48,231 bases of DNA from an uncultured Cocleimonas sp. (GCA_937929875.1 CALFUP010000153.1:1-48231); one strand, 5' to 3'. Numbered from the stretch's first letter, positions 25,752-34,680 are shown. Numbers and translations: made by a program. The notes: generated by a model not told the origin, from the letters alone.

Positions 25752-26888
25752 CTAGTTAAATAGCTTTTTTACGCTATCTGTCACTTTAGTCCAGAAACCA
25801 CCTGCGTCCACTGCATCAAGCGCGAGCAAAGAGACTTCATGTACAATTTTATCACCATCTTTGATAATCGCAGTACCTACTTTATCTCCGCGTTTAACAG
25901 GAGCGTCTAAGGATTTATCTAATTCCATTAAGCCTTTAAGTTGCTTGTAATGGCCTTTTTGCACAGTCACATAGAAGTCATCAACAATACCGGCTGGTAC
26001 TGTATTCTTAGTGCCTTTCCACACTCTAGCATCAGCTAACACAGAACCTTTGTCATATAGTTTATGAGTTTCATAAAATCTAAAACCAAATTCTATTAAC
26101 TCTTGACTGTAGTCAGCGCGAGATTTTTCCGTCTCAGCCCCTAAGATAACTGAAATTAAGCGCATGTCGTTGCGAAGCGCAGACGAAACTAAGCAGTATC
26201 CTGCTGAATCTGTATGGCCTGTCTTAACACCGTCAACCGTATCATCACGCCATAAGAGCTTGTTGCGGTTATATTGTTTTATACCGTTATAAGTATATTC
26301 TTTTAAGGCGTGAAGTTTGTAATATTCTGGGTAGTCATTAATCAAAGCTCGCGTTAGTAACACGATGTCTTTTGCTGTTGTATAATGATTTTCAGCTGGC
26401 CAGCCTGTTGAGTTTTGAAACTGAGTAGAGTTCATGCCTAAGGCAGCTGCTTGTTTATTCATTTTTGTGACAAAAGCGGCCTCACTTCCTGCAATATGTT
26501 CAGCTAAAGCAACTGCAGCATCGTTGCCTGATTGAACGACTAAACCATTTAACATACGACTCAAAGCGACTTTTTTCCCCGCTTCGACAAACATTCGTGA
26601 GCCTTCCATTTTCCAAGCTTTCTTGCTAATTAAGACTTTGTCGTCTGCAGAAACACTGCCATTAGCTAGCTCTTTGTAAATAACATAAGCCGTCATTAAT
26701 TTAGTAATACTGGCGGGTTCGATTTGTTTATTCGAGTTTTTTTCAGCTAACTCAACCCCACTATGGAAATCAACAAGTAGGTAACTACTGGCTTTAATTT
26801 CTGGGGCAGAGACATCCGCTGCCCAAGCCATGCTAGACAAAACGAAAAATACAATAAAACTAAATGAGGATTTTACAATGATATTCAT
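25752..26888 (-). CDS. dacA: D-alanyl-D-alanine carboxypeptidase (PBP5/6 type)
   Basis: Trims the terminal D-Ala from peptidoglycan pentapeptides in the periplasm. It has a signal peptide (FSFIVFFVLSSMAWA) and the three active-site motifs SITK (60-63), SGN (120-122) and KTG (222-224). A C-terminal PBP5 beta domain follows, ending in a short amphipathic helix (GGFWTKVTDSVKKLF) for membrane attachment. Length 378. ATG 26888 is used; the GTG at 26894 only adds two residues. It is in the mrdAB-mltB-SPOR-dacA-ybeD-lipB minus-strand cluster; the 92-bp gap to the upstream SPOR gene may hold a promoter. Confidence 0.95.
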   Translation of the reverse strand: MNIIVKSSFSFIVFFVLSSMAWAADVSAPEIKASSYLLVDFHSGVELAEKNSNKQIEPASITKLMTAYVIYKELANGSVSADDKVLISKKAWKMEGSRMFVEAGKKVALSRMLNGLVVQSGNDAAVALAEHIAGSEAAFVTKMNKQAAALGMNSTQFQNSTGWPAENHYTTAKDIVLLTRALINDYPEYYKLHALKEYTYNGIKQYNRNKLLWRDDTVDGVKTGHTDSAGYCLVSSALRNDMRLISVILGAETEKSRADYSQELIEFGFRFYETHKLYDKGSVLADARVWKGTKNTVPAGIVDDFYVTVQKGHYKQLKGLMELDKSLDAPVKRGDKVGTAIIKDGDKIVHEVSLLALDAVDAGGFWTKVTDSVKKLFN

Positions 26889-26980
26889 AGTCACTTTTAA
26901 CTGAATAAAATAAGCCTTCTTTAAAGTGCTGAAGGCAGTTAGATGAGTTTGATAGTGTAATCCAAAAACGAGTTAATAAC

Positions 26981-27505
26981 TCAGTTTTTAACAATCTTAA
27001 ACTGTGACATACCAGTGTTTGTAAGACTATCTTTTGCCTTATCAATATCTTCTTGCTTCGAGTACGGACCTAAGCGAACCATGTGCAGTAAACTGCCTGC
27101 TTTAGTTCGACGAGACTCCATAGTTGCGCCTTTCAAACCTATCGATGATAGTCGAGTGAAAGTATCTAGCGCATCTAACTGATCAGGATAAGTGCCAACG
27201 ATGATGTAGTAATTAGCACTTGGCTGATAGACAGCTTTTCTTGGTTGCGATGTATTTTGTGACTGCTGTGCTTGTCGCGTTGGAGCACTTTTGGTTTGGC
27301 GACGTACAACAGGTTGATCTGTACCACTAGCCGGAACCTTCAAGCTTGGAGGAATAATAAGAGTATTATCGATGCCTGCAGCACTATTACCACCTAAGCC
27401 AGAGCTTCCCATTTGACTAGATGAACTACAACCTGAAAAGCCAGTTAAAGATATAAGTAAAATTAAACCTGTACTGATGTTTATTTTAGTATTTGTTTTT
27501 TGCAT
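26981..27505 (-). CDS. SPOR-domain lipoprotein at the rlpA position, lacking the DPBB domain
   Basis: A 174-residue outer-membrane-type lipoprotein: LILLISLTGFSGC gives a lipobox with Cys26. A low-complexity Ser/Gly/Gln linker follows, with LIIPPSLKVP, then a SPOR domain from about 98 to 174 (YYIIVGTYPDQLDALDTFTRL to MVRLGPYSKQEDIDKAKDSL). SPOR domains bind denuded glycan at division sites. In E. coli this chromosomal slot between mrdB/mltB and dacA is occupied by rlpA, which has a double-psi beta-barrel lytic transglycosylase domain; none is seen here. Either rlpA has lost that domain or an unrelated SPOR lipoprotein took its place. Confidence 0.8.
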   Translation of the reverse strand: MQKTNTKINISTGLILLISLTGFSGCSSSSQMGSSGLGGNSAAGIDNTLIIPPSLKVPASGTDQPVVRRQTKSAPTRQAQQSQNTSQPRKAVYQPSANYYIIVGTYPDQLDALDTFTRLSSIGLKGATMESRRTKAGSLLHMVRLGPYSKQEDIDKAKDSLTNTGMSQFKIVKN

Positions 27506-27565
27506 TATCGTCCCCTTTTTAGATAATGATTTATTTAAGTAAGATTGCTATCGTTTTTATTTTAT

Positions 27566-28552
27566 TTACTGCTGCGAAAGCTTCCTACGTTTTATCTCCC
27601 AAGCTAATTGATATACAGCCATAGCATATTTCGGACTATGGTTATAACGAGTGATAACATAAAAGTTATCGCCTGTTACCCAATGCTCTAAGCCATTAGC
27701 TCCCTGAAGTTGGAGTAAGGAAACATGTTTTGAGTTCAATTTACCCTGCAATGAAACGCCATGTTGTTGCAATTTAGATAAACTATGAACTGGCTTTGTT
27801 GCTTTGACAGTGACAATGTTACCATATAAATTGCCTAAAATTCGAGCAGGTACTGTAACATCTCCACCCTTTTTCCAGCCATGTTTGGAAAAATAATTAG
27901 CGACACTTCCTATTGCATCATCTGGGTGCCAAAGATCTGTATGCCCATCTCGATTAAAGTCGACAGCGTAATGACGATAACTACTAGATATAAACTGGCC
28001 CAAGCCCATTGCTCCAGCATAGGAACCTGTCAAAATTGCTGGATTATTGATCTTTTCTTCACGAATAAATTGTAAATAGTTCTTGAGCTCACTGGTGTAG
28101 AATTTTTCTCTTTTAGGGAAATCCATGGCCAATGTTGTCAGGCTTCTTAAAACATTGTGTTTGCCAGTATTACGACCATAGAATGTTTCAACTCCTATGA
28201 TTGCTACTATAATTTCTGGGTCGACTCCAAACTGCTGACTTGCCGCTTTTATAGCTGCTTCATGACGATTCCAAAAGCCATGGCCTGTACGAATTCTATC
28301 TTCGGTTAGAAAAATAGGTCGATATTGACTCCAGGGCTTACCTTCCGCGGGTGAATTTACTAGCGATAATATTTTTTCATCTCGTTTTATATTAGAGAAT
28401 GTTTGAACAAGATAATTTTTAGAAAAGCCTGTCTCTACCATATGTTGAATAAAGCGTTGCATGGCTGGGTATGACATGTAGTCGCCATTTGCAAATGAAG
28501 CATTGTTTACTACTAATAAAGTACATAGTAGCAGCAGTCTAATTTTTATCAT
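27566..28552 (-). CDS. mltB: Membrane-bound lytic murein transglycosylase B
   Basis: Cleaves peptidoglycan glycan strands with formation of 1,6-anhydro-MurNAc. The signal peptide spans LLLLCTLLVVNNASFA (no lipobox cysteine, so soluble periplasmic rather than a lipoprotein as in E. coli). The catalytic glutamate is Glu122 in IIGVETFYGRNTG, followed by MGLGQFISSSYRHYAVDFNRDGHTDLW and SVANYFSKHGW. Length 328. It lies between rodA and the SPOR lipoprotein gene. A dispersed-repeat copy lies in the 75-bp gap behind rodA. Confidence 0.93.
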   Translation of the reverse strand: MIKIRLLLLCTLLVVNNASFANGDYMSYPAMQRFIQHMVETGFSKNYLVQTFSNIKRDEKILSLVNSPAEGKPWSQYRPIFLTEDRIRTGHGFWNRHEAAIKAASQQFGVDPEIIVAIIGVETFYGRNTGKHNVLRSLTTLAMDFPKREKFYTSELKNYLQFIREEKINNPAILTGSYAGAMGLGQFISSSYRHYAVDFNRDGHTDLWHPDDAIGSVANYFSKHGWKKGGDVTVPARILGNLYGNIVTVKATKPVHSLSKLQQHGVSLQGKLNSKHVSLLQLQGANGLEHWVTGDNFYVITRYNHSPKYAMAVYQLAWEIKRRKLSQQ

Positions 28553-28583
28553 TATTTAGTCTTCTAATTTTGAAAGGTATACA

Positions 28584-28605
28584 AAAAAGTAGGGGGGTGT
28601 CATTT
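28584..28605 (+). repeat. G-tract dispersed repeat, copy 8 (GTAGGG subtype)
   Basis: AAAAAGTAGGGGGG then TGTCATTTT, in the 75-bp gap between mltB and mrdB. No distal long-form end. Relative to copy 9 it is inverted, so the pair brackets mrdB and mrdA. Confidence 0.85.
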
Positions 28606-28627
28606 TTCAATGATTTTATGCATTAAT

Positions 28628-29752
28628 TTAAGTGTTTTGATCATAGCCTCTTTTTCGGCGACGTAAGCCCATCAACAAACCAAACGCTGCCATTAAAGTA
28701 ACCAAAGAAGTTCCACCATAACTAATTAGCGGTAAAGGAACTCCTACTACGGGTAAAATACCACTGACCATGCCAGTATTTACAAGTAAATAAATGAAAA
28801 AAGTCAGGCTTAAGCTACCACCAAGTAATCTTGCGAAGCTATCGTGACCTTTCATTGCTAAGTACAAGCCACGCCAAATGATAAATAAATATAAGAAAAA
28901 TAAAATACCATTGCCGAGCAAACCAAACTCTTCACCAAACACGGCAAAAATAAAGTCAGTATGTCTTTCGGGTAAAAAATCTAAACGAGATTGATCGCCA
29001 TTAAGCCATCCTTTTCCATAGATTCCACCAGAGCCAATCGCGATTGTTGATTGTATAATATGATAACCAGAGCCTAATCTATCCGCTGCAGGGTCAAACA
29101 ACGTTAACACGCGCTGGCGCTGGTAGTCATGCATTCCGAAGTAAAAGACTAGTGGTGCTGCAATGGCAATCGCGGCTACTGAAGCTCCTAGCCATTTCCA
29201 AGGTAAGCCTGCAAAGTAAATAACAAAAAAACCAGCGCAGCCCACTAATAACGAAGTACCCAGGTCAGGCTGTTTTACAATTAGCATCATGGGTACAACT
29301 ACCAACATGCACGCTATGAATATGTCTTTAAAGCTAGGGGGTAAGCTTTTTTTAGAAAGGTAACTAGCGACCATCATAGGTACTGCTAGCTTCATTACCT
29401 CAGAGGGTTGAAAGCGTAAACTCCCTATTTCTAACCATCGTTGTGCTCCCTTACCCATTGAGCCTTGTATAAGAACTAATACCAGAACAGCAACACCAAT
29501 AATATAAATCCAAAACGACCAACGCTTGAGTAAGTCACTTGATAACTGTGTTGCGATCAACATGACCACTGTCGCTAAAACTAAGTGAATCGTATGCTTA
29601 TTCATCATTTTAATATTTTCGCCACTGGCGCTAAATAATATGATGGTGCCTAATGCAATTAATAAAGCTAAAGCTACTAATAAGACTAAATCGAGTGATG
29701 CTAACCAACGAAATATATAACTACTTAAGCCAGAGGAGTTTTTTGAATTCAT
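28628..29752 (-). CDS. mrdB: Rod-shape peptidoglycan glycosyltransferase RodA
   Basis: SEDS-family polymerase of the elongasome that works with PBP2. Ten or so membrane segments. Family motifs are visible: GKGAQRWLEIGSLRFQPSE, KQPDLGTSL, GIYGKGWLNGDQSRLDFLPERHTDFIFAV and the C-terminal PVVGVPLPLISYGGTSL. Length 374 matches RodA. Its start overlaps the mrdA stop by 4 bp (ATGA), so expression is coupled to PBP2. The elongasome partner genes mreBCD are not in the window. Confidence 0.96.
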   Translation of the reverse strand: MNSKNSSGLSSYIFRWLASLDLVLLVALALLIALGTIILFSASGENIKMMNKHTIHLVLATVVMLIATQLSSDLLKRWSFWIYIIGVAVLVLVLIQGSMGKGAQRWLEIGSLRFQPSEVMKLAVPMMVASYLSKKSLPPSFKDIFIACMLVVVPMMLIVKQPDLGTSLLVGCAGFFVIYFAGLPWKWLGASVAAIAIAAPLVFYFGMHDYQRQRVLTLFDPAADRLGSGYHIIQSTIAIGSGGIYGKGWLNGDQSRLDFLPERHTDFIFAVFGEEFGLLGNGILFFLYLFIIWRGLYLAMKGHDSFARLLGGSLSLTFFIYLLVNTGMVSGILPVVGVPLPLISYGGTSLVTLMAAFGLLMGLRRRKRGYDQNT

Positions 29753-31782
29753 TGCACTGGCCTGATTATTGTTTGATTTTTGGTTTTATTGCTTGAGCCA
29801 TTAATCAAAGCTTGAGTTTTAAGCTGTCTTTTTAATTCAGCCTCTTTCCTTAGTTTATTGATATTCATCAAAGAGGGTGAAGAATCAGATTCAGTTGAAT
29901 CATCATTCGCCATTAATTCTTCTTTCTGTTGAGGAGTCAGCAAATAAGTATCCAACAGTTTACGAGCTAAAGGTGCAGCCACTTTGCTTCCACCACCAGC
30001 ATTTTCAGCAATAATTGCAAGAGCAATACGTGGGTTTTCTAAAGGAGCGAATGCCACAAAAAGTGAATGATCGTGAAGTTTCTTTTTAAGTTTAGATGCG
30101 TCATAGGTCTTGTTTTGTGCAATACCAAAAACCTGAGCAGTTCCTGTCTTACCCGCATATCGATATTTTGCACCTGCTGCCGATGACCTAGCAGTGCCAT
30201 GTGCTCCATGCACAACATTAATCATGCCGCGTTCTACATCATCCCAATACCTTAGTTTTGTTACACCGACAGAAGGTAGTTTTTCTGGAGTAACTAATTT
30301 TTTAGGTAAATTGCGAGAAACCCTTGTTGCTCTCAGAATATGAGGTCTAAACTGACGCCCATGATTAGCAACAATAGCGGTGGCATGAGCTAATTGTAAT
30401 GGTGTAGCCGTAAAAAACCCTTGGCCAATACCTGAGTTAACCGTGTCACCTGGATACCAGAATTTATCAAAGCGTTTGCGTTTCCATTCCGCAGTTGGCA
30501 TTAATGCTTTGCTTTCATGGGGAAGATCAATACCTGTGCGTAAACCAAAACCAAACCGAGACATTGCTTTTGAATAGCGTTTTATCCCCATGCGAAAAGC
30601 AAGATCATAAAAATAAACATCACATGACTGATACAAAGATCGGTTTAAACTTATGTGACCATGGCCGGCTTTTTTCCAGCATCTAAATTTACGTTTATTT
30701 CCAGGAATTTGATAAAAACCTTTTCCGTAAACTGAGCTAGATGGTGTTACTACACCAGAATTTAAACCTGCAATTGCCGCCATGGGTTTAATTGTGGAAC
30801 CTGGTGGATAAGCACCTTGTAAGGCACGATTAAAGAGTGGTCTATCAATATTATCGCGAAGAGCATTGTAGTTAGCGTAAGAAATACCATTTACGAATAA
30901 ATTTGGATCGTATGCAGGCATACTTGCCATTGCTAACACTTCACCATTCCGAGGATCGATAGCAACAGCTGCACCATTATGCTCTTTTAGTAGTTCTTCT
31001 GCTTTGATTTGGAGCTCAATATCAATACTAAGAAATAAATCTTCACCAGTTGTAGCTGCTTTTTCATCGAGCTTTAATTGCGGTTTTCCATGCGCATCAA
31101 CTTCAGTTAATTCGTATCCCGCTCTTCCATGTAATCGAGATTCATATTGCTTCTCTATACCTGACTTGCCAATATGAGTTGTGCCTTGATAGTTTGCTTT
31201 TTGTGCCTCATCCATATTTTTTAAATCGCGTTTGTCAATTCTACCGACATAACCAATTAAATGGCTTGCAAGAGAGCCCAACGGATAATTTCGCTGTACT
31301 CTGACGCTGACTTTAAATCCAGGAAAGCGCGAGCGATTGGCTGAAAATATAGCTATTTCTTTTTCTGTAAGATTTTTACGTAAAACGACTGGAAGAAAGC
31401 GAGAATTGACACGTAATTTTTGTTTGTACTTGTTCACTTCTTGGATAGTGATTGGAAGCAGTTGCATTAGCTTATTTAAGCTAGCTGGCATATCTTTCAC
31501 ATCATCTTCTGCGGCTTCTAAGACATATTCAATATGGTTGTCAGCTAAAACAACACCATTTCTATCATAAATCAGACCACGAACGGGAGGTACAGGAATA
31601 CGTTTTTGGTAGTTTTCTTTGGAAAGAGCAGTGAAATGCTCATATTGATTCATTTGTAGAAAAACCAGGCGTGCAAATACAAGTGATAAAGCAATCAATA
31701 CCAACAAAGCAGCAACGTAGGCACGCGAGCGGAATAAACGATATTCCTCACGTTCACTTTTGACTGTTACACGTTTTTCCAT
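29749..31782 (-). CDS. mrdA: Penicillin-binding protein 2 (elongation transpeptidase)
   Basis: Monofunctional transpeptidase cross-linking lateral-wall peptidoglycan with RodA. A single N-terminal transmembrane helix (about 21-43, AYVAALLVLIALSLVFARLVF) is followed by the pedestal with RGLIYDRNGVVLADN. The transpeptidase motifs are STIK (329-332), SCD (386-388) and KTGT (545-548), all intact. A Lys/Ser/Asn-rich tail follows from about residue 627, longer than in E. coli. Length 677. The usual upstream rsfS-rlmH pair is replaced by a gap with a MITE-like element and ppa. Confidence 0.96.
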   Translation of the reverse strand: MEKRVTVKSEREEYRLFRSRAYVAALLVLIALSLVFARLVFLQMNQYEHFTALSKENYQKRIPVPPVRGLIYDRNGVVLADNHIEYVLEAAEDDVKDMPASLNKLMQLLPITIQEVNKYKQKLRVNSRFLPVVLRKNLTEKEIAIFSANRSRFPGFKVSVRVQRNYPLGSLASHLIGYVGRIDKRDLKNMDEAQKANYQGTTHIGKSGIEKQYESRLHGRAGYELTEVDAHGKPQLKLDEKAATTGEDLFLSIDIELQIKAEELLKEHNGAAVAIDPRNGEVLAMASMPAYDPNLFVNGISYANYNALRDNIDRPLFNRALQGAYPPGSTIKPMAAIAGLNSGVVTPSSSVYGKGFYQIPGNKRKFRCWKKAGHGHISLNRSLYQSCDVYFYDLAFRMGIKRYSKAMSRFGFGLRTGIDLPHESKALMPTAEWKRKRFDKFWYPGDTVNSGIGQGFFTATPLQLAHATAIVANHGRQFRPHILRATRVSRNLPKKLVTPEKLPSVGVTKLRYWDDVERGMINVVHGAHGTARSSAAGAKYRYAGKTGTAQVFGIAQNKTYDASKLKKKLHDHSLFVAFAPLENPRIALAIIAENAGGGSKVAAPLARKLLDTYLLTPQQKEELMANDDSTESDSSPSLMNINKLRKEAELKRQLKTQALINGSSNKTKNQTIIRPVQ

Positions 31783-31830
31783 TTAGCCCAAACCCAGTGT
31801 CTTATTTGAATTATTGCATTTAAAATAATA

Positions 31831-31851
31831 AAAGACACCCCCCTACTTTTT
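31831..31851 (-). repeat. G-tract dispersed repeat, copy 9 (GTAGGG subtype)
   Basis: Top strand gacacccccctactttt, 49 bp upstream of the mrdA start. The region 31783-32279 has no protein gene: it holds this repeat, the MITE-like element (32015-32190) and the ppa terminator. Confidence 0.85.
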
Positions 31852-32014
31852 AACTAATAATTAGTTTTTTGTTTTGAAACGCAAGCTTGGAATTAAAATA
31901 AAGCCAGCGATTAATAATACTTAGAACATACGATCTTAAGTGAAATTCTTAAATAGATTCTTGGTTGATACTAGACATGCAGAAGTGACTATCGTTCAAC
32001 AAATGATCTGCTAA

Positions 32015-32190
32015 ATAATTAGAGACCTTTGCATGAGAGACATGACGGATTAAAAATGCTTAAGTTCTTCTTATTTTCCTTAGAAATTCGCTCAGTAGCC
32101 TTGCTATTAAGCTCAATTTTAAGAAAAATAGTTGAAATCACGCAATTTTTTATCTCGCCATTCTCTTGTGCAAAGGTCTAAACTAATTAT
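32015..32190. mobile_element. MITE-like element or IS remnant with terminal inverted repeats
   Basis: AGACCTTTGCATGAGAG (32023-32039) is matched as an inverted repeat by CTCTTGTGCAAAGGTCT (32163-32179), 15 of 17 positions. The flanks ATAATTAG (32015-32022) and CTAATTAT (32183-32190) extend the symmetry with a 3-nt gap. The 120-bp inside has no open frame. Ends beginning near AGACCTTTGCA are reminiscent, from memory, of some IS5-group elements. The inside is too short for a transposase, so it is a non-autonomous element or an internal-deletion remnant. Confidence 0.6.
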
Positions 32191-32221
32191 AAATCTATAA
32201 TAATTAAGGAATAAAACATAA

Positions 32222-32257
32222 AAAAGCCAACTGATAAATTAACATCAGTTGGCTTTT
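32222..32257 (-). terminator. Rho-independent terminator of ppa
   Basis: AAAAGCCAACTGAT (32222-32235) pairs perfectly with ATCAGTTGGCTTTT (32244-32257) over 14 bp around an 8-nt loop. Read on the minus strand it is followed by a T-rich run, 22 bp past the ppa stop. The A/T tracts on both sides make it potentially bidirectional. Confidence 0.9.
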
Positions 32258-32279
32258 AAAAAATTATATTTCTTAACTA

Positions 32280-32813
32280 TTAAAGACTATCTTGGTACAT
32301 TTTGATGCTATCAATGACAGCCTGTTTAGCAACGTCAGCACCTTTCCAACCGTCTATTTTTACCCACTTATCACTATCTAATACTTTGTAATATTCGAAG
32401 AAGTATTCAATTTGCTCTAGTAGTAAAGGTGGAAGATCAGAAATTTCTTGAATGTGATCTGATGCAGATTTAAGGCCTTTTGCAGGAACTGCTATCACCT
32501 TAGAATCACGACCTGCTTCATCAGTCATTTCTAAAATACCAATGGGTCTAGCGGCGATTACGCAGTTATGGACTAATGGCACAGGCGTTACAACTAATAC
32601 ATCAAGTGCGTCACCATCTGCGGCTAATGTATGTGGAACAAAACCATAGTTAGCAGGGTAAAAAATAGGAGCTGCCATAAAACGGTCAACCAATAAGGCG
32701 CCACTTTCCTTTTCAATCTCGTATTTAACAGGTGAAGATTGTGCAGGAATTTCTATGATTACATTTACTTCTTCAGGAGCGTTTTTTCCAACTTCAATAT
32801 TATCAATATTCAT
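32280..32813 (-). CDS. ppa: Inorganic pyrophosphatase (family I)
   Basis: Hydrolyses pyrophosphate to orthophosphate, pulling biosynthetic reactions forward in the cytoplasm. Conserved features seen are YEIEKESGALLVDRFM, FYPANYGFVPHTLAADGDALDVLV with the metal-binding DxDxxD-type aspartates, MTDEAGRDSKVIAVP and FFEYYKVLDSDKWVKIDGW. 177 residues from ATG 32813, which aligns with the standard start MNIDNIEVGKNAP; ATG 32822 would add three residues. It is divergent from yaiL and ends at a strong terminator. Confidence 0.96.
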   Translation of the reverse strand: MNIDNIEVGKNAPEEVNVIIEIPAQSSPVKYEIEKESGALLVDRFMAAPIFYPANYGFVPHTLAADGDALDVLVVTPVPLVHNCVIAARPIGILEMTDEAGRDSKVIAVPAKGLKSASDHIQEISDLPPLLLEQIEYFFEYYKVLDSDKWVKIDGWKGADVAKQAVIDSIKMYQDSL

Positions 32814-32958
32814 AATGACCATTTTAGGGTTTTTTAAAAAAGATGGCGCATTATAGCGACTCTGGTGCTCTTGGCAAAACAGTATGCATTTTTTTTAAAG
32901 CATTATTGAGATACTAAATGTTAGAATTCAGTTTTTTAGACACTTTTAACGATATTTT

Positions 32959-33513
32959 ATGAGTTCACTTAGCGACCAATTACTTAAAGCGGGAATTGTT
33001 ACCGAAGAGCAAGTTAAAAAAGCGGCGGAAAAACCGAAGAGAAATAAGCCGAATCAAGGCAGGTCTAAAAATTCACATAATAAAAGACCCACATCTAGCA
33101 ACACTAAAAACAAATCAAATAGTAATCCAAACAATAATCCTAAAAAAGAAACGTCTGATTTAGCTCAGTTTTATAAAGAACGTGCGTCACTTGAAAGATC
33201 AGAGAAGCAGGAAGCAGCCCGAAAGAAGCAAGAAGAAGCGAGGCTGAAAAAAGAAACAAACGATAAAATTAATAAGCTTCTTAGTGACAACCTTCAGAAT
33301 GATGAGACTGCCGACATTCGTTATAACTTTGTCGTAGGCACGACCATAAAATATCTATTCGTAAATGAAGAGCAACAACAAAAGCTAGCAGACGGTGAGC
33401 TAGCAATTAGCTTTCTTGGAGGGAAAAGAGCACTAATACCAGCAACTATCGCTAAAGAAATAAAAAGTATTAATCCTAATAAAATAGTCATTGTTTCTGA
33501 AAACACGGATTAA
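32959..33513 (+). CDS. yaiL: YaiL/DUF2058 family protein
   Basis: A 184-residue basic protein of the DUF2058 family. The N-terminal SLSDQLLKAGIVTEEQVKKA motif, the long Lys/Asn/Ser-rich linker (about 24-64), a charged coiled-coil-like helix (YKERASLERSEKQEAARKKQ) and the C-terminal beta domain (DIRYNFVVGTTIKYLFVNEEQQQKLADGELAIS) are all present. Annotated by some as a polynucleotide- or nucleoprotein-associated protein; function is not established. Divergent from ppa across a 145-bp gap. Confidence 0.9.
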   Translation: MSSLSDQLLKAGIVTEEQVKKAAEKPKRNKPNQGRSKNSHNKRPTSSNTKNKSNSNPNNNPKKETSDLAQFYKERASLERSEKQEAARKKQEEARLKKETNDKINKLLSDNLQNDETADIRYNFVVGTTIKYLFVNEEQQQKLADGELAISFLGGKRALIPATIAKEIKSINPNKIVIVSENTD

Positions 33514-33641
33514 ATGACTGGAAGTGTGTGCAAAATGTGGTTTTTGCTGATATTCAGCTAGGGTTTATCAAACATAAGGTTTAATGTTGTCATCAATAAA
33601 TGAATTAAAGTGCCTAATGGAATAGCCTAATATAGGTAAAG

Positions 33642-33661
33642 CGCTATTTTACTAAATAGCG
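33642..33661. other. Short perfect hairpin upstream of tonB-like gene
   Basis: CGCTATTT pairs with AAATAGCG around TACT. No T-run follows. It lies 54 bp before the start of the next gene and may be an operator; no further support. Confidence 0.25.
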
Positions 33662-33714
33662 ATAATAAATTGATTATAAATAAATCATATTGCTAAAAGA
33701 TAATAATAACGCCT

Positions 33715-34659
33715 ATGTCTCTTAAAACATTGTCATCTAATACTTATACTTCAAAGACGAAGCCTGCTGATAAAAAGCGTTCTAAATTTGAAATATTTGG
33801 AAAGAACCCTTTATATCTAACGATCCCTGCATCATTAATGTTGCATGCTGGCTTGTATGCAATTGGTTTTAGGCCGCCAGACTTTCCTGCACCGAAACCA
33901 TCTCCTACTTTTGATATAACTATGGTTATACCACAGGATGCAGAGGCCCCAGATGATGCGGATTTTATGGCTAATGCGAATCAAGCAGGTAGCGGGAGTA
34001 AAGCAGAAAAAAGCCGTCTGAAAAGTCAGTTTGCTGCAAATGAAGAAAATTTAGATGTGGGTGCAGATGAAGTTACTGCTGATAAAAGTGTCGCTGAAAT
34101 CATTCCAAAACCTGAGCCTGAAATACTAACAACAAAAGGCAAGACGAATAAATCAGTCGATAAGCTTCCTGAAGAAAAGCCTCAAGAGGTTCCAGTTATT
34201 GAAACGGTTGATAACGCTGAACAAACGCAAGCGATAGCAAAACTCATTGCGGAAATGAGTAGTCAAGAAGAGGCGTTTGCTAAACGTCCTCGCATACACT
34301 TCGTCGATTCTTTAAGTGCTAAAGGCTCTGTTGAAGCCGAATATATTCACAATTGGTCTAAAAAATTAGAGCGTATTGGTAATATTAACTTTCCGAAAAA
34401 AGCCTTAGATTTGAGTCTTAGTGGTACTTTAATATTAAATACCACACTTGATCGAGCGGGTCGAATTCAAGAAATTCAAATCTCTGTTTCATCGGGTTCA
34501 AAGGTATTGGATAACGCAGCTTTAAAAATTGTAAAACTGGCAGCTCCTTATGAGCCACTGCCAAAGAAAATTCGGGAAAAATATGATCGGCTTAATATCA
34601 CTCGAACAATGGTTTTTCACAAAGCAAAAGGTCAAAAGGCAAAATTTAGCTCTAACTAG
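33715..34659 (+). CDS. tonB: TonB-family energy transducer
   Basis: Single-pass protein thought to transmit the proton-motive force to outer-membrane receptors. The order is a cytoplasmic basic start, one membrane segment (about 32-51, PLYLTIPASLMLHAGLYAIGF with the conserved His used by TonB/ExbD), a long acidic and Pro-containing periplasmic linker, and a C-terminal TonB domain with LSLSGTLILNTTLDRAGRIQEIQISVSSGSKVLDNAALKIVKLAAPYEPLP. 314 residues. Its position before yqgE-ruvX-pyrR-pyrB matches the Pseudomonas-type gshB-tonB-algH-ruvX-pyr cluster, but gshB is absent here. No exbBD nearby. Confidence 0.9.
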   Translation: MSLKTLSSNTYTSKTKPADKKRSKFEIFGKNPLYLTIPASLMLHAGLYAIGFRPPDFPAPKPSPTFDITMVIPQDAEAPDDADFMANANQAGSGSKAEKSRLKSQFAANEENLDVGADEVTADKSVAEIIPKPEPEILTTKGKTNKSVDKLPEEKPQEVPVIETVDNAEQTQAIAKLIAEMSSQEEAFAKRPRIHFVDSLSAKGSVEAEYIHNWSKKLERIGNINFPKKALDLSLSGTLILNTTLDRAGRIQEIQISVSSGSKVLDNAALKIVKLAAPYEPLPKKIREKYDRLNITRTMVFHKAKGQKAKFSSN

Positions 34660-34680
34660 GCCACATTTATGGGGTAATCT

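Noticed and set aside
31852-31866. AACTAATAATTAGTT palindrome next to repeat copy 9 as a terminator
   Set aside because: The loop would be a single base and no gene is transcribed toward it on the strand carrying the T-run.
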